The notes under the pieces were generated by a model. It did not search any database. It was not told the DNA's origin and saw only the letters and a program-made list of their open reading frames with translations. Both the position numbers and the translations under genes were made by a program. A DNA stretch of 64,000 nt, taken from Schistosoma haematobium (lineage: Eukaryota; Platyhelminthes; Trematoda; Strigeidida; Schistosomatidae). This document shows, piece by piece, positions 21,601 through 39,869 of the stretch. Numbering within the stretch: position 1 is the first letter of the stretch; every line of letters begins with the position of its first letter. The stretch spans positions 2,175,301 to 2,239,300 of the forward strand of contig NC_067198.1 of assembly GCF_000699445.3 (NCBI RefSeq), in the 5' to 3' direction.

Positions 21601-24592
21601 GTCACCTAAACTAGTGGCTACATTGCAACTTGGTTGATAACATTCGATCTGCACTAATAAGGACTTGACACACATGAGATTGGTCACCACCCAGTGATCA
21701 ATCAATTGTGAATACTAGTACCCTGCTTCAATTATTAATATTTCAAATCTATTTAACAAAAATTGTTTTTGAGTTATTACTTATCGGATTTTTATGTTTG
21801 TTTTGCATTCAGATAAATCTAGTAAGTGTCATTCATCCAAACATGGATCAATGCTTTTGGATTTGGCTGGTAATGATGACGAAGCTGAAAATGATCCGCT
21901 ACCTGATGTTGATGGTATAGAAATTCGTCCACACAGTGATTCAGATGATAACGATGATGATGATGAATTTTTAGAATCAAAAGATCTCACATCTATTCAA
22001 AGTAGGTTTCAGTTAACTAATCAAAATTTTAAATGATAACAAAGCGCTTAATCTTAAAAAAGTTCATTCTGAGGAGATTGTCTATCAAGTTATGAGATTT
22101 CATATTATGCCACTTATTTACTCTCATATTTGTTATAATCCATTGTTTTACGTTAATCGAAGCGCCCCCAAATGCCTTGGTACGACCGAGAGTGGGGAGA
22201 GTCCGTTCTCCCTCTCGAAATACTCTCACACGGCCACGCGTATATAGCCTCTGCCAGGGAAGTCCCACTCATTGCCTTCTCGTGGCGGGGGTGTTGTTTA
22301 CGAAAATGAGAGAACGAAAAGCAAATGTCCGGCGCTTTAACCGGATCCCAAACCAAATTAATGGTGCACATGGGCTCCAGTATCCTGAGGGAACAAATGG
22401 CGTACGAACCAATTGTTGGTCACCGGCTACCATCGGACTGCATCTCCGTACTTTGCTCTACTGCCTTGTGGATCAGACCTTCAGGTTAAAGGCTCGGAGA
22501 GTGTCCCCCTAAGATAACCACCTGTTCCGGTTCGGGCACCCGGGCAATATCACATCCCTCACACATATCGAATGAGATTTGTGTGGTGCATATGTATTTG
22601 GTGCCTCCTTGTACCAATATCTGTGTTTTAAAATAAAATAATGATCGAAGCTATTCTACAGTACTACTGTGTTGTTATCTGAAAATTTTAATATGGAATT
22701 TATCGTCAACAAGCTTCCTTCTATAATACACATAGATTTTAATTAGTTGTAATATGTGTAATCTCATGATCGGATAGATTTTCTGCTTATTTAGAGATTG
22801 TTTCTTTGAGATATTTCAATCTCATATATAGAAACATCTTAATCCCTTGCCAAATTTCCTTATGAATTCACATTTTTCAACTGCTTGTTTCTTCTTCTAC
22901 TTGGTTGTATGTTGTTGAATAAATAATAAATCAAGAGTAAGGCAAATATAATACATGACACTAAGTGATAAAGCACATACTAGAGTTGAGAATGTAAGAC
23001 GGTGTGCCTGGACTGTAGTTTAGAAATTGATGTCTTTATCAGTAATCACTCCTTAGTTCTATTATATTCAAATGTAACAAATAGGACAACCGGTGTGATG
23101 TTCAGTTGTGCCTACCTATTTGGAAATTTTTGTTTACTTATTTAAACATATAAATATTGGTATAAATACACACCAAAATGTATATGCACCACACAAATCA
23201 TTGAATTTATGTGTGGGCTGGAATACTGCTCAAGTGTCTAAACCAAAATAGGAGGTTTTCTTAGGGGACCATCACTCAGCCTCTAACCCAGGGATCTGAT
23301 CCACAGGTTAGTGAAGCGATGTTAAGAGGTGCAGTTTCATGACACCCAGGGACCAACAATCAGCATTCGATCTCTCAGGATCCTGAAGTTCATGTGAACC
23401 GTTAGTTTGGAATCAGAGTATTCCAACTCCCTTAGGTGTACGCTCCATATCCACCAACCCGGTTTAAGTATTGGATATTCGCTTTTCTTCCTCTTAATCT
23501 CGTAAACAACAACTCCATGAGAAGATAGTGAGTAGGACTCCCATTTCAGTGGTTTTCTATATATGCGTTGCCACATGTGGGCATTTCAAGAGGGAGCAGA
23601 CACTCTCCTCCCTCAGCCGTACCAGGGCATTCGGAAAACTCGGAGGCCTCAGTACTAGCGTTTCACTGAATATTAAAGTGTGTTTTTACCCCTCTGTAAT
23701 AGAAAACCCACCACAAAATGTGTGAGTTCTGTTTCCAAGTTGATAACTAAATCGTCAACCTTAAATTTGAAAATCATAATTTTGAAGTGTAGTATGAAAA
23801 ACAAACAACATCACATACAAGAATAACGGAGATTAGACTCTACTAAAAGCTGGGCGTGTGAAACGTCTGAAATCATGTTATAACAACTTTCCTCATCAGT
23901 ATGTGGTTGTGAAGATTATTATGTTTTTGATTGAGATCATAAACCGATTGATGCTAGACCACCACTGAAAACCTGGAAGCACTTGACAGCCGTCTCATCC
24001 TTTCGTGGGAATCCTCATCAGTGCGCAACCACGATACCGCTCGCTGGATTCGAACCCAGGGCCTTCACTCTCGCGCTCAAATACTTAACGATTAGACCAT
24101 TGAGCCGGCATTCAACGGTGTTAATGTCTAATTTCAACCAATCCACGAAATCGCGCGACCATCTTCCATTGTTCAATATCAATCGGTTCATGATCTCAAT
24201 CACAATTTTCTTAGCGTACGTTAAGCTGTAGATTTCAAGTTTACTGCTTCAAATGGTGATCTTAGTTGCACGTTTGCTTTGTTCCAGAGTTCATACCACT
24301 TAATTTTTTTCTGGTTAACGTTTTTTTAACGAGTTAGTTTTCTACGGGATAGGGTCGCTTACTGTATGCCCAACCCTCCTCCTTTAACCGGACTTGAGAA
24401 CCGGCACTAATCCTAGAGGGGCTTCAGGCGGAGTTATACCATTTACTAGCAATATCTCTAACATAAAACTTCAAATAGTAGTATTTATCATCATCATCAT
24501 ACTGATATGTTTGTTTATTTTGTTTAAATCTAGATAAATTTCAACAATCATGCTCTGTTGATCCTGTTCCTTCTATGAATTGTGAAAACTAA
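15604..24592 (+). CDS. GPN1: GPN1: GPN-loop GTPase 1 (XAB1/Npa3 family)
   Basis: GPN1 is a cytoplasmic GTPase that, with GPN3, helps assemble and import RNA polymerase II. Exons joined by hand: 15604-15787, 15819-16042, 16085-16225, 18558-18842, 20981-21035, 21813-22001 and 24534-24592. All phases agree. Protein about 378 aa (human about 374). Visible motifs: P-loop GMAGSGKTT (19-27), the family-defining GPN insert (79-81) in [29 protein letters not shown] (115-129), guanine-specificity NKTD (182-185, split by intron 3) and [11 protein letters not shown]. The C terminus is acidic ([11 protein letters not shown]), as in the family. Introns are 31, 42, 2332, 2138, 777 and 2532 bases. The last exon (18 codons plus stop) is the weakest: it rests on a phase-compatible TAG acceptor; without it the frame ends at 22036. 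The start ATG gives the usual short N-terminal extension before the P-loop. Confidence 0.93.
15788..15818 (+). other. 31-base micro-intron 1 of GPN1
   Basis: GTAAGCCTCAG...GTTTAAAG splits the Asp codon (G|AT) of [14 protein letters not shown], exactly at the GPN1 alignment. The next intron (16043-16084) is 42 bases. Short first introns are a known schistosome trait. Confidence 0.88.
16665..17230 (+). repeat. R3 repeat, copy 1 (GPN1 intron 3)
   Basis: About 560 bp beginning GCTGCTACCTTGATGTGGTG and ending near CAACAACACTCAAGACCA, with internal landmarks AGGAGGGGTGGGGTTAGAA and GGTCGTGTGTGACCGGCCTC. Colinear copies at 30145 and 36760. Possibly the 5' region of a retroelement (inference). Short open frames inside are not conserved between copies. 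Confidence 0.75.
19375..19510 (+). repeat. R5 repeat fragment
   Basis: Shares TAGGTAAACTCCAG, GATACTAGCTAGAGTTTG and neighbouring order with 37765-37870. Two copies only; likely a retroelement fragment. The surrounding 18843-20980 is GPN1 intron 4. Confidence 0.5.
20090..20185 (+). repeat. E2 retrotransposon fragment
   Basis: TTCTCTCCATTTAAATGCAA and GATTCAAGACTGGTCTGTGT match the E2 RT region at 31410-31462. Noncoding fragment in GPN1 intron 4. A piece near 20460-20520 (CATAGTGCTAATGTGATATG) resembles the E2 tail. Confidence 0.5.
21303..21713 (+). repeat. Sm-alpha-like partial dimer with degenerate hammerhead (338-bp period)
   Basis: A 73-base segment (CATTCGATTTGGACTAATAA... to ATCAATTGTGAAT) occurs at 21303-21375 and again at 21641-21713, period 338. 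Between them lie a tRNA-like head (TAGCCTAGTAGT, then a GACGAATCC box) and a hammerhead-like core at 21500-21545: CCGACGAGTGACAAATAGCA then CTAAACCCGGGTCCAGGG. The core is degenerate (CCGA for CUGA, UAAA for GAAA). A 1.2-unit tandem with a period near the known Sm-alpha monomer size fits a retroposon derived from multimeric hammerhead RNA (inference). It lies in GPN1 intron 5. Confidence 0.65.
22163..22640 (+). repeat. R1 repeat, copy 5 (GPN1 intron 6)
   Basis: Plus-sense, one of the best preserved copies, with the TATA-like GCGTATATAGCC at about 22238 and the 3' end TTTTAAAATAAAATAATG. Confidence 0.82.
23135..23640 (-). repeat. R1 repeat, copy 6 (GPN1 intron 6)
   Basis: Minus-sense diverged copy, opposite to copy 5 at 0.5 kb distance, so the two could form a hairpin in the GPN1 pre-mRNA. 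Confidence 0.75.
23925..24235 (-). repeat. tRNA-headed hammerhead retroposon (family A)
   Basis: Family A on its sense strand reads: tRNA-like head (GCCGGCTCAATGGTCTAA... B box GGGTTCGAATCC), a GCGGG stretch, then a hammerhead of the form GCACUG-CUGAnGAG...GAAAC-GGCC-GUC-CAGUGC, then GATTGATGTTAGACC. Sense is minus here. The hammerhead core has GAGAC instead of GAAAC, probably inactive. The element lies in GPN1 intron 6. Confidence 0.75.
24290..24445 (-). repeat. Fragment of the RTE 5' leader
   Basis: Its reverse complement contains CCCGTAGAAAACTAACTCGT and AACGTTAACCAGAAAAAAA, matching the leader of the element at 6936. It also carries about 75 further upstream bases (GGTATAACTCCGCCTGAAGC...) absent from that copy. 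Confidence 0.7.
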
Positions 24593-24789
24593 CTCCTTCT
24601 ATAAATGGAAACAATTATTTTGTACAAAATATAAATATTTTTTGTTGCTGAGATTCTAGCATTTTTGTTATGATGAATATTATTGAATAGAAAATGAAGA
24701 GAATTCAGCGAAGAAAAATTTTCTCTTCTCGACGAAAACATTCAGTTAATCTATACATTCGTATTTATGTCAATATATAATCATTGAGC

Positions 24790-25217
24790 CGGGATTATAT
24801 GGAAGTCCTACTCACTACTTTTTCACGGTGAGAGTGTTGTTCACGAAATCAAGAGGACGAAAAGAGAATGTCCAGTGCTTTAACCGGGTTGGTGGATATG
24901 GAGGGTTCACTTAGAGGAGTTGAAAACCCTAAAACCAAATCAATGGTGCATATGGGTTCCACAATCTTGAAGAAATAAATGGCGTATGAACCAATTGTTG
25001 GTTACCGGCTACCATGGGACTACATCTCCGTACGTTGCTCTACTGTCTTGTGGATCAAACCTTTAGGTCGAGGGCTCCAAGTATGGCCCCCTAAAAAAAC
25101 TACCTGTTTCGGTTTGGGCACCCGGGCAGTATTGTAGCCCTCATACAAATCGAATGATTTATGTGGCGCATATGTATTTGGTGCCTCCTTGTACCAATGT
25201 TTATGTGCTTAAATAAT
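24790..25217 (+). repeat. R1 repeat, copy 7 (5'-truncated)
   Basis: Plus-sense copy missing the first about 90 bases. It starts at GGAAGTCCTACTCACTAC and ends GTGCTTAAATAATCGG. Truncation at the 5' side with a kept 3' end fits retroposition. Confidence 0.78.
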
Positions 25218-28200
25218 CGGATATACGACGTTTACTGGTTAAATCTGTAAATTTTCTGGGCCTATGAAATCATCAGAGAATGTTTTCACGTAGATCAAAA
25301 CATTTTTTTCACATTAATCAAAATTTCATGAAAATATTACTGAATAACAGAATATATCATAATCAACATACTTAAGAACTTCCGGAGTTTACCTTCCAAG
25401 TTCTGCTCCCCCCGTCGCTTTAAATTAGGCAACGCATTTTTAACCTAGCCAACAGTTTATGGTCTTGTGTAGAGTTTCCATTCAGGTTGGAAGGAAATAG
25501 GAAGTAATTGAAGATTAGCTGGAAGCCAGCTGAGGTTTCTTGAAGTGTTTTTTTCATTGTTCCAGTTTCCTAGACTGAGGTCGGGTCATAACTTTGTGTT
25601 TACCCCGGATAGTTCCACTAACAGTTGACTTATCAATACCTGACATTTCCGATGAATTAGAACAACTGTCTTGTGTGACCTGTAGTCTGTCTTATTTATC
25701 TCTCTTGGTTCCATCCCCAACTAATGCGCACAGTCATAGTACAGATATTTTGTCAATTTATGTTTAAGTTTTCACTTCTTATCATTATCCAAGCATCGTT
25801 AGATATATTCGAGCAGCTGACAACATAGTAGAAATTCGCGAAATCCATTGGTCGTTCATAACTTTTCGATTTAAGTCATTGAGAGATATCACTGCTATTT
25901 TTACAACTGTTTGAATATCATGTCAAGCTATTTTGGGATGAGCACTAGTTTTGTGTTCGACTAAGTGCTGTTTTTCTGAAATATACTCGAACTTTTGATC
26001 GTTGAGGTGAATAAACAGCTATCTAAGCATAGCTGTAGTAGACGGTTATCGTATTAAAAATTATTCTGACTTGTTACTGTTCTTTAGACCTAATGTACAT
26101 TCATTATGAGCTTCCATGTAATAGAGTTCTTTTTAAAAAATTTCATATTTCTAAAGATAGTTGTCATGTCATAATAATATCATCTGAATAAATATCTATA
26201 ATCAGGATGTACAACACAGACATTTCACTAAGTATACTGATAGCCTATCACAAATCTTATCTGTAATCTATGCAACTCTCTGTAATCCAGGTTCTAGTTG
26301 AAAATCATCAACCAATATGGTAAATAAATTATCCTAAAATTGTATTTACAAACCTAACCAAATAATGCCAAGTGTCCTGAGGAACTACTGCAAGTCTGAC
26401 ACTCTCATCAGGAATGGTTATCCGTCGATAATAAATTAACATTTAGACATCATCTGGAAGAGGCACCGACAGTACAAAAGAAAATTTTTTATGAACATGG
26501 AAGTTAAAGGAGATACGATTGCTAAAATCTTGAATAAACGGATTTCAAAATCGTTGAATAAAACATTCTAGCTAGCTAAGCTCCGAATTGTTTTCTCATT
26601 ACCTTTATGTTTGTTGCTTTTTTCATATCTGTCATTTGGACAATTATCTGACCCGTAAATTATTTCCATACTTTTACTTTTCTCTAACCCTATGATTATT
26701 ATGCAACCCCATCTGATACTTAGTTTCGAATCACTTTCTGATGCAATCGTTTCTATCCTTCTATAGACATATATAACTATAAATACGAATGTACAGCTTC
26801 AGTAAATGATTTTGTCAAAAAGGGAATTTTCTTTGCCGAATTCTCTTTATTTTTATTCAATGATACAATGGGTTATTTCGATTAATGTCACCTTTTTTTT
26901 ATGAGTTTCAATAACACTTTGTCAAGAAATCTATACACGATAGTAACCCGGGTGAATTGCACACAACTAACGCCTAGTTAATTAATAGGAGCATATATCT
27001 GCGATATGATCACTAATTACTCGTCGAGGTTGTATTGGATATGGTATGCATATCATTGATAATAACGACCCTTAACGATAGGAAAACGTCATTGCACCGA
27101 AGTAATTATGTAGAAGAAACTGTGCTGAAGAGTATTTTATCCAATATACACGGACCTAAATAAACTAACCACTTTTTGGTCGCAATTTTCCTTATCAGAT
27201 CGGTTAAATGTATTTGTTTACTAGTGAAAACACAATGGTAATAAATAACGTAGCCGCATTCACCTTACAATCGAAAAAGTCAGGTCGGGAAACAGCAGGT
27301 GATATTTTGTTTACTCGTGACCGGCTGTCAAGTACTAGGTTAGTTGAAAGTTGTTTATCAGTTCGGCAATTTCCAAAAGTTCGTCTGATGCAATATAACT
27401 AAACTTAAGTTGATTTCCCGATGAAAAATCTCCATAAAAGCTTATTTCAAAGTCAACACACTAAATCAACAAGTGGATGTAAAGTTTTGCGTACTAAACA
27501 ACCATTGTCTGAACATCGTACATTTAGATGACTTACCGTATTCATAGCATTATGTTCGGTGTGTGTAATGCTACCTGTATTCTAAACGAAAGTAGGAGTT
27601 GACCAGTCACACACTCGTATTGGACAATTTTTGAAGACACCTTAAAGTCCCTTCCAAATTTGTTTATTAGACTGTACGAACACACATATTGGTTTACTTT
27701 TCGATAATGTACAGTATTAATTTCTTGTTTAGAGATAATTTTACATTTATGGTTTGACCTTAGCTCCAAAGGTAGAGATTTAGTCAATTTCTAGTATCTA
27801 GACAGTTCGATTATACGTACAACTGCTTTTTATTGATCACGCCCTGAGCAATAGGGTATTGATGAAAGAAGTTAAAACGAATTACGCACCATTGTTCGCA
27901 AAAATTTACTCGAACGAATGTCAACTACGTACCGCTAACTATAGGTGTGGACTGTTTTTTTTCTTCTGCAACCCACTAATTAACACCATTAGATGACTTT
28001 AAGAAAAAAACTTTTATTTCATATTCTATTCACACAACAAAAACATATGATTTACAAGTCTCGATTGTAAGAAGGAAGAACATCTGAGATCACGAATCCT
28101 GTAAGAATTGATACTGCTTATTGTAGACCTAAAATAGAGTTAAGCACGTGAACTACACCCAGAATCACAGGTTGCCATGCGACCAAATACCGTACCCAAT

Positions 28201-28690
28201 CTAAGAGATTTCCGTATAGTAAATGTGGTTTATCCCATCTAATATTACAGAAATGTTAAGAAAGTTAATCACGTAAAGTTTTACTAGTACATTGTTGTTT
28301 AATCGTATAGACAAAATACTCACAGTATTATTCATAATTTTACTATGAACGAATACTTTAAAAGCTACTAGTACGAAGTGGGAAATTCTTCCCTTTAAGC
28401 CAGTTTTAATTTGCTATGTAATATCAGTACCTCCCATGTAGATAAACATAAAAAACGAACTCGTACATTTATTACAATGTCTTAGACAAGAGTTATGAAA
28501 TAAGCCTGCGTTTAATACCATTCACATGAGTGATAATTTATCATGTTACGAGAGGATAAATATTAATCCATGCGTTTATAATAAACCCTGATAAGCATAT
28601 ACTTGTCATATATGATTACAATTACAACTTTACTGAAATTATAAATTTTTTTAAAAAAGTTAGTCCTTTTGATAAATCTGGATAGTGCAA
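25218..28690. other. AT-rich intergenic stretch, nothing recognised
   Basis: About 3.5 kb between the end of GPN1 and the E2/R3 cluster. Short open frames (for example 27208-27402 plus and 27542-27787 minus) have no recognisable family or splice context. The missing last exon of RNF121 could lie here, but I could not find it. Confidence 0.4.
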
Positions 28691-28693
28691 TAG

Positions 28694-29105
28694 CTAGGGG
28701 TGGCCAGACCAAAACACGACACAAATAAATGAAGTCATTGACAAGCGGACTGATTCATGTTGGTAGATGTAGACTACCTGGTTGGGATCTGCGAGATTAC
28801 AGCAACCGATGGTTAGAGACGTTGAATGACATGGCTGAGAATCGTTTGCAATGGCGCAGGTGCATCCACTCTTTGTGTTCTCCCAAATTTTAATCACCTG
28901 AATGCTTCATGTCCCTTTGTTTTTTCTCTTTCCAAATTCATTCCAATGGATTATACTCCTTGAATAACATCTCCAAATCCTAATTTTTTCGATTACTGCT
29001 TATACTTTTACTACCTCTACCACTATGGGATTTGAATGGACAATTGTATCTCTGTGCTAATGTGGTATGACAGCTTGAAGTTCTATGTTGTTGCTGACTG
29101 ACTGA
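28694..29105 (+). repeat. E2 retrotransposon 3' tail (plus sense)
   Basis: GGGGTGGCCAGACCAAAACA, GTTGGTAGATGTAGACTACC, GGTTGGGATC and CAATGGCGCAGGTGCATCCA match the end of the E2 ORF at 31970-32150. It ends in a TGACTGACTGA microsatellite. No open frame survives. Confidence 0.7.
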
Positions 29106-29147
29106 AGACAAAGATTAACAAAACTATGTGATTTATCAACGCAACAC

Positions 29148-29836
29148 ATTTCAAACAATCTAATTACATATACACTTGTTAAGAATATTCATATATGAGA
29201 AGAAAATCCAAGGTTAACTAGATAAATGGAAGGTAAGCGGAAACAAAGATAATGATCAAGAATAATAATATGAAAAACAACGCGGAACTCATCATCCTGA
29301 ATAATAAACTAATATTACCAAATTAGAGTAAATTAGGGGTGAAAACAAGCTGTTTTTGCATAAAGGGACTTCAATAAACTTTAATACAACACCACAAAAG
29401 TCAAGTTAAGATCAATCTTTTGTCCTGTTTCAATGATGTATATCGTAATAGAGGATGATGGATATTTATCGTCTACTCAAACTTAGTTGAACTGCTAAAC
29501 ACGAATTTAATTATCTGGAGCTTTAATGTAATTAAATATCTTCACTTATATAGTGTACCTGAAATTCATAAAACTAAACATGGAGAGAAGGCTCAAATCA
29601 ATTGTTACGAAAATTAAGACCTTATTTATGCAAAAACAGCTTGTTTTCACCCCTAACCTACTCTAATTTGGTAATATTAGTTTATTATTCAGGGTGATGA
29701 ATTCCGTATTTTTTTTCTTTGATCATCATTTTTGTTTCCACTTACCTTCCATTTATCTAGTTGACCTTAGATCTTTTTTTCATATATGAATATTCTTAAT
29801 AAGTGTATATGTAATTAGATTGTTTGAAATGTCAGT
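29148..29836. repeat. Long inverted repeat, arms about 210 bp
   Basis: Left arm 29148-29362 (ATTTCAAACAATCTAATTAC to GCTGTTTTTGCATAAA) is inverted at 29628-29836 with few differences; loop about 265 bases. The arms are themselves flanked by E2 tails in opposite orientation (28694 plus, 29832 minus), making a nested palindromic arrangement. Confidence 0.8.
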
Positions 29837-30145
29837 CAGCTACAATGTAGGACCAGGCACATATATGCATCGGTACAAGTTGCCATACCTCATTAACACA
29901 ACAAGATGGACACCGGATTCATAAAAGTAGTTAATTCAGAGGTGGTAATATATAGGAGAAAGATTGCATATAAGGATATAGTATAGGAAGAAAGAATTAG
30001 TTAGCAGAAAGATATGAAGTGATTTTAATCTCTTAGTTTGAGGGAAGACAGGGAGTGTACACACCGACTCCATTGTGATCTATTCTAAGCCATGTCACCC
30101 AGAGTCTCCAATCGTTGGTTACGATAGTCACGCGGACCCCAACCA
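29832..30145 (-). repeat. E2 retrotransposon 3' tail (minus sense)
   Basis: Reverse complement matches 32035-32370, including GAGGTATGGCAACTTGTACC, GATGCATATATGTGCCTGGT and the end TAGCTGACTGAC. It directly abuts the R3 copy at 30145. Confidence 0.78.
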
Positions 30146-30705
30146 AGTGGACCGTTGTTGCTACCTTGACGTGGTGGTTGAGCTTGCCTATCGTGATGAA
30201 GCAACCGAGCTATACTGGCTGGAACAACCATTCCTCAAGGTCCTACCATGTCAGACAGGTCGGTTGAAGAGCGGTAAGACTAAAAGCAACAAACCCAAGG
30301 TCCGAAGGCGAAGTCGTACTGCTGACTGTACAGAGGCGTGACAACAGTAAGGTGTTTCCTTTAGACAACCAGCATGACAGCGATGCTGCCTTCCCACAAG
30401 GAGGGGTGGGGTTAGAAAAGGTGGGCCCTAAAAATGCACACCTCGCCTTATCCCACGAATATCCGACTCCGGCGGTAAGGTCTCAAGAAGTACGGAGCTA
30501 ACACAAAAATTACTCGTAAAAAGGTCGCGTGTGACCGACCTCAAGCAGTTGTCTCTTGGGCACTGCGGTCACGCTCTCAGGTCACCAAGACCACCTCTAA
30601 TCCAATTTCCTTTTTAGGTACCTGCAGAAGAACCTTTCCACGGTGTGGGCAACCGGGAAGTGATAACCGCCCTCATACCCCTAACAACAATCAAGACCAC
30701 TGTTT
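30145..30705 (+). repeat. R3 repeat, copy 2
   Basis: Colinear with 16665-17230, from GTTGCTACCTTGACGTGGTG to ACAACAATCAAGACCA. Joined to an inverted E2 tail on its left. Confidence 0.78.
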
Positions 30706-30883
30706 GAAATGTATTGCATTAATGTATTAAATAATTTTGATAATGTTTCATCTTCTTATTATACTATCTAAACTTATAAATTCTGTTGATTGCGATAATA
30801 TAAGACTATTTTTGATTGATTCCCTGAATTGATTTATCGTTATACTGGGAACATTTTCAACAAGTCAATATTAACGACTGTTA

Positions 30884-38553
<7,670 letters not shown>

Positions 38554-39354
38554 CTAAAAATCTTAAGTAACTTGTAGAACAGAAGACAAACCGAAATTTC
38601 TCTTCAGCAGAAAGTTCCGATAAATGATATGTCTAAGAGATTATCATTATTTTGAAATAAGTGATATCCATACAACATTATTGAGCACAACCACATCAGG
38701 ATTACCTCCCATCCAAACGGATTCAATTAATTGGGCTACATATGAAGGTTGAGGGTTTTACTACATCTCTTGACACAGCTTAAGTTTCTAAGGAATAACT
38801 CAGCATTTAATATGAACTTTCCGATAAAAAATGTAAGAGAACAGATGGTGTTTACTAATTTCTTCTTGTCTTCAATACCCAATGTGTTTATGGCTAGCTT
38901 ATGTTAACCAATAGTTTTCTTCGAGCTCACTTCAAATTTTTTCTGAACGATTCCAGGTCTCTAATGTGGTCCAATGAGGGTAATTTAGCTGTCTGAACCC
39001 ACAAACACTAGTCACTCAAGTAGTTGCTTGTGGGTTCATGCATCCTGTAATGTGAGTGGGTGAGTTTGTCTCATGGTGGTTATTGTTTCTATGGCCGGTA
39101 ATGATCACATCAGCAAGTAGGTGGTTGGTTGGTTGCAATATGGAAGATCAAAAAGGATAATCAGAATCCAGATAATAACGACATGATTTATTAATGAAAC
39201 CTGCACCTGGCATCAAGACTCCAATAATTGGTCCAGATAGTTGTGGATGGAATAAAAGAAGCTTTCCCTTAACTAGCATCTGTGTCTAATAGCAATACCT
39301 ATCAGTATAAGTTTGTGAGGACTAACGAGTTTAAATTCACATTACGAATGGATC

Positions 39355-39440
39355 AATGTCAGATCACCATTGAAAACCTGCAATTACTGGACGGCCGTTT
39401 CGTCCACCGATCACTGCTTCTCACTAGAACTCCAGGAAAT
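39355..39440 (-). repeat. Family A retroposon fragment
   Basis: CCATTGAAAACCTGCAATTA and CTGGACGGCCGTTTCGTCC are the family A 3' end and part of the hammerhead; the rest is lost. Confidence 0.55.
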
Positions 39441-39479
39441 CCACCCTGAGGCTAGTCACTAGTGAACACATGATAATTG

Positions 39480-39760
39480 TCATTACAGGGTTGTTCAATT
39501 GTGTCTGTTATGAGGCAGTCACTCACTAAAGATGATGGTGGACGGTCGCGCAATATCGTGGATTGGTGGAATGTGGACATTAACACCGTTGGATGCCTGT
39601 TCAGTGGTTTGCATGTTAAGCGTTCTCCTGCGAAATCAAAGGCCCTGGGTTCGAGTCCCACGTGTGCGATTGTGGGTGCGCACTTCTGAGAAGTCCCATG
39701 CCAGGAAGAAATGGCCGTCTAGTACTTCGAGAGTTTCAGTGGTGGTTTAACATTGATCCA
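39480..39760 (+). repeat. Family A retroposon, plus sense
   Basis: tRNA-like head GTTCAGTGGTTTGCATGTTA then GGGTTCGAGTCCC, and hammerhead-like CACTTCTGAGAAGTCCCATG, then GAAATGGCCGTCTAGTACTT. The core CUGAGAA is mutated. It contains no gene. Confidence 0.7.
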
Positions 39761-39869
39761 CTCAAAGTATCAATATAATAGCATTAGGTCGTTATTTCAC
39801 CTATGTAGAAAAGTAAGTATGTGATACAAACAGAAGTATTGGCAAACTAGTATGAAATAGTGTCTCAAG

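Noticed and set aside
22177..22512. 111-codon frame and similar frames in R1 (1155-1466, 48037-48336)
   Set aside because: Open by chance in a GC-richer repeat; frames differ and break between copies.
28694..28897. 67-codon minus-strand frame
   Set aside because: Antisense shadow of an E2 retrotransposon tail.
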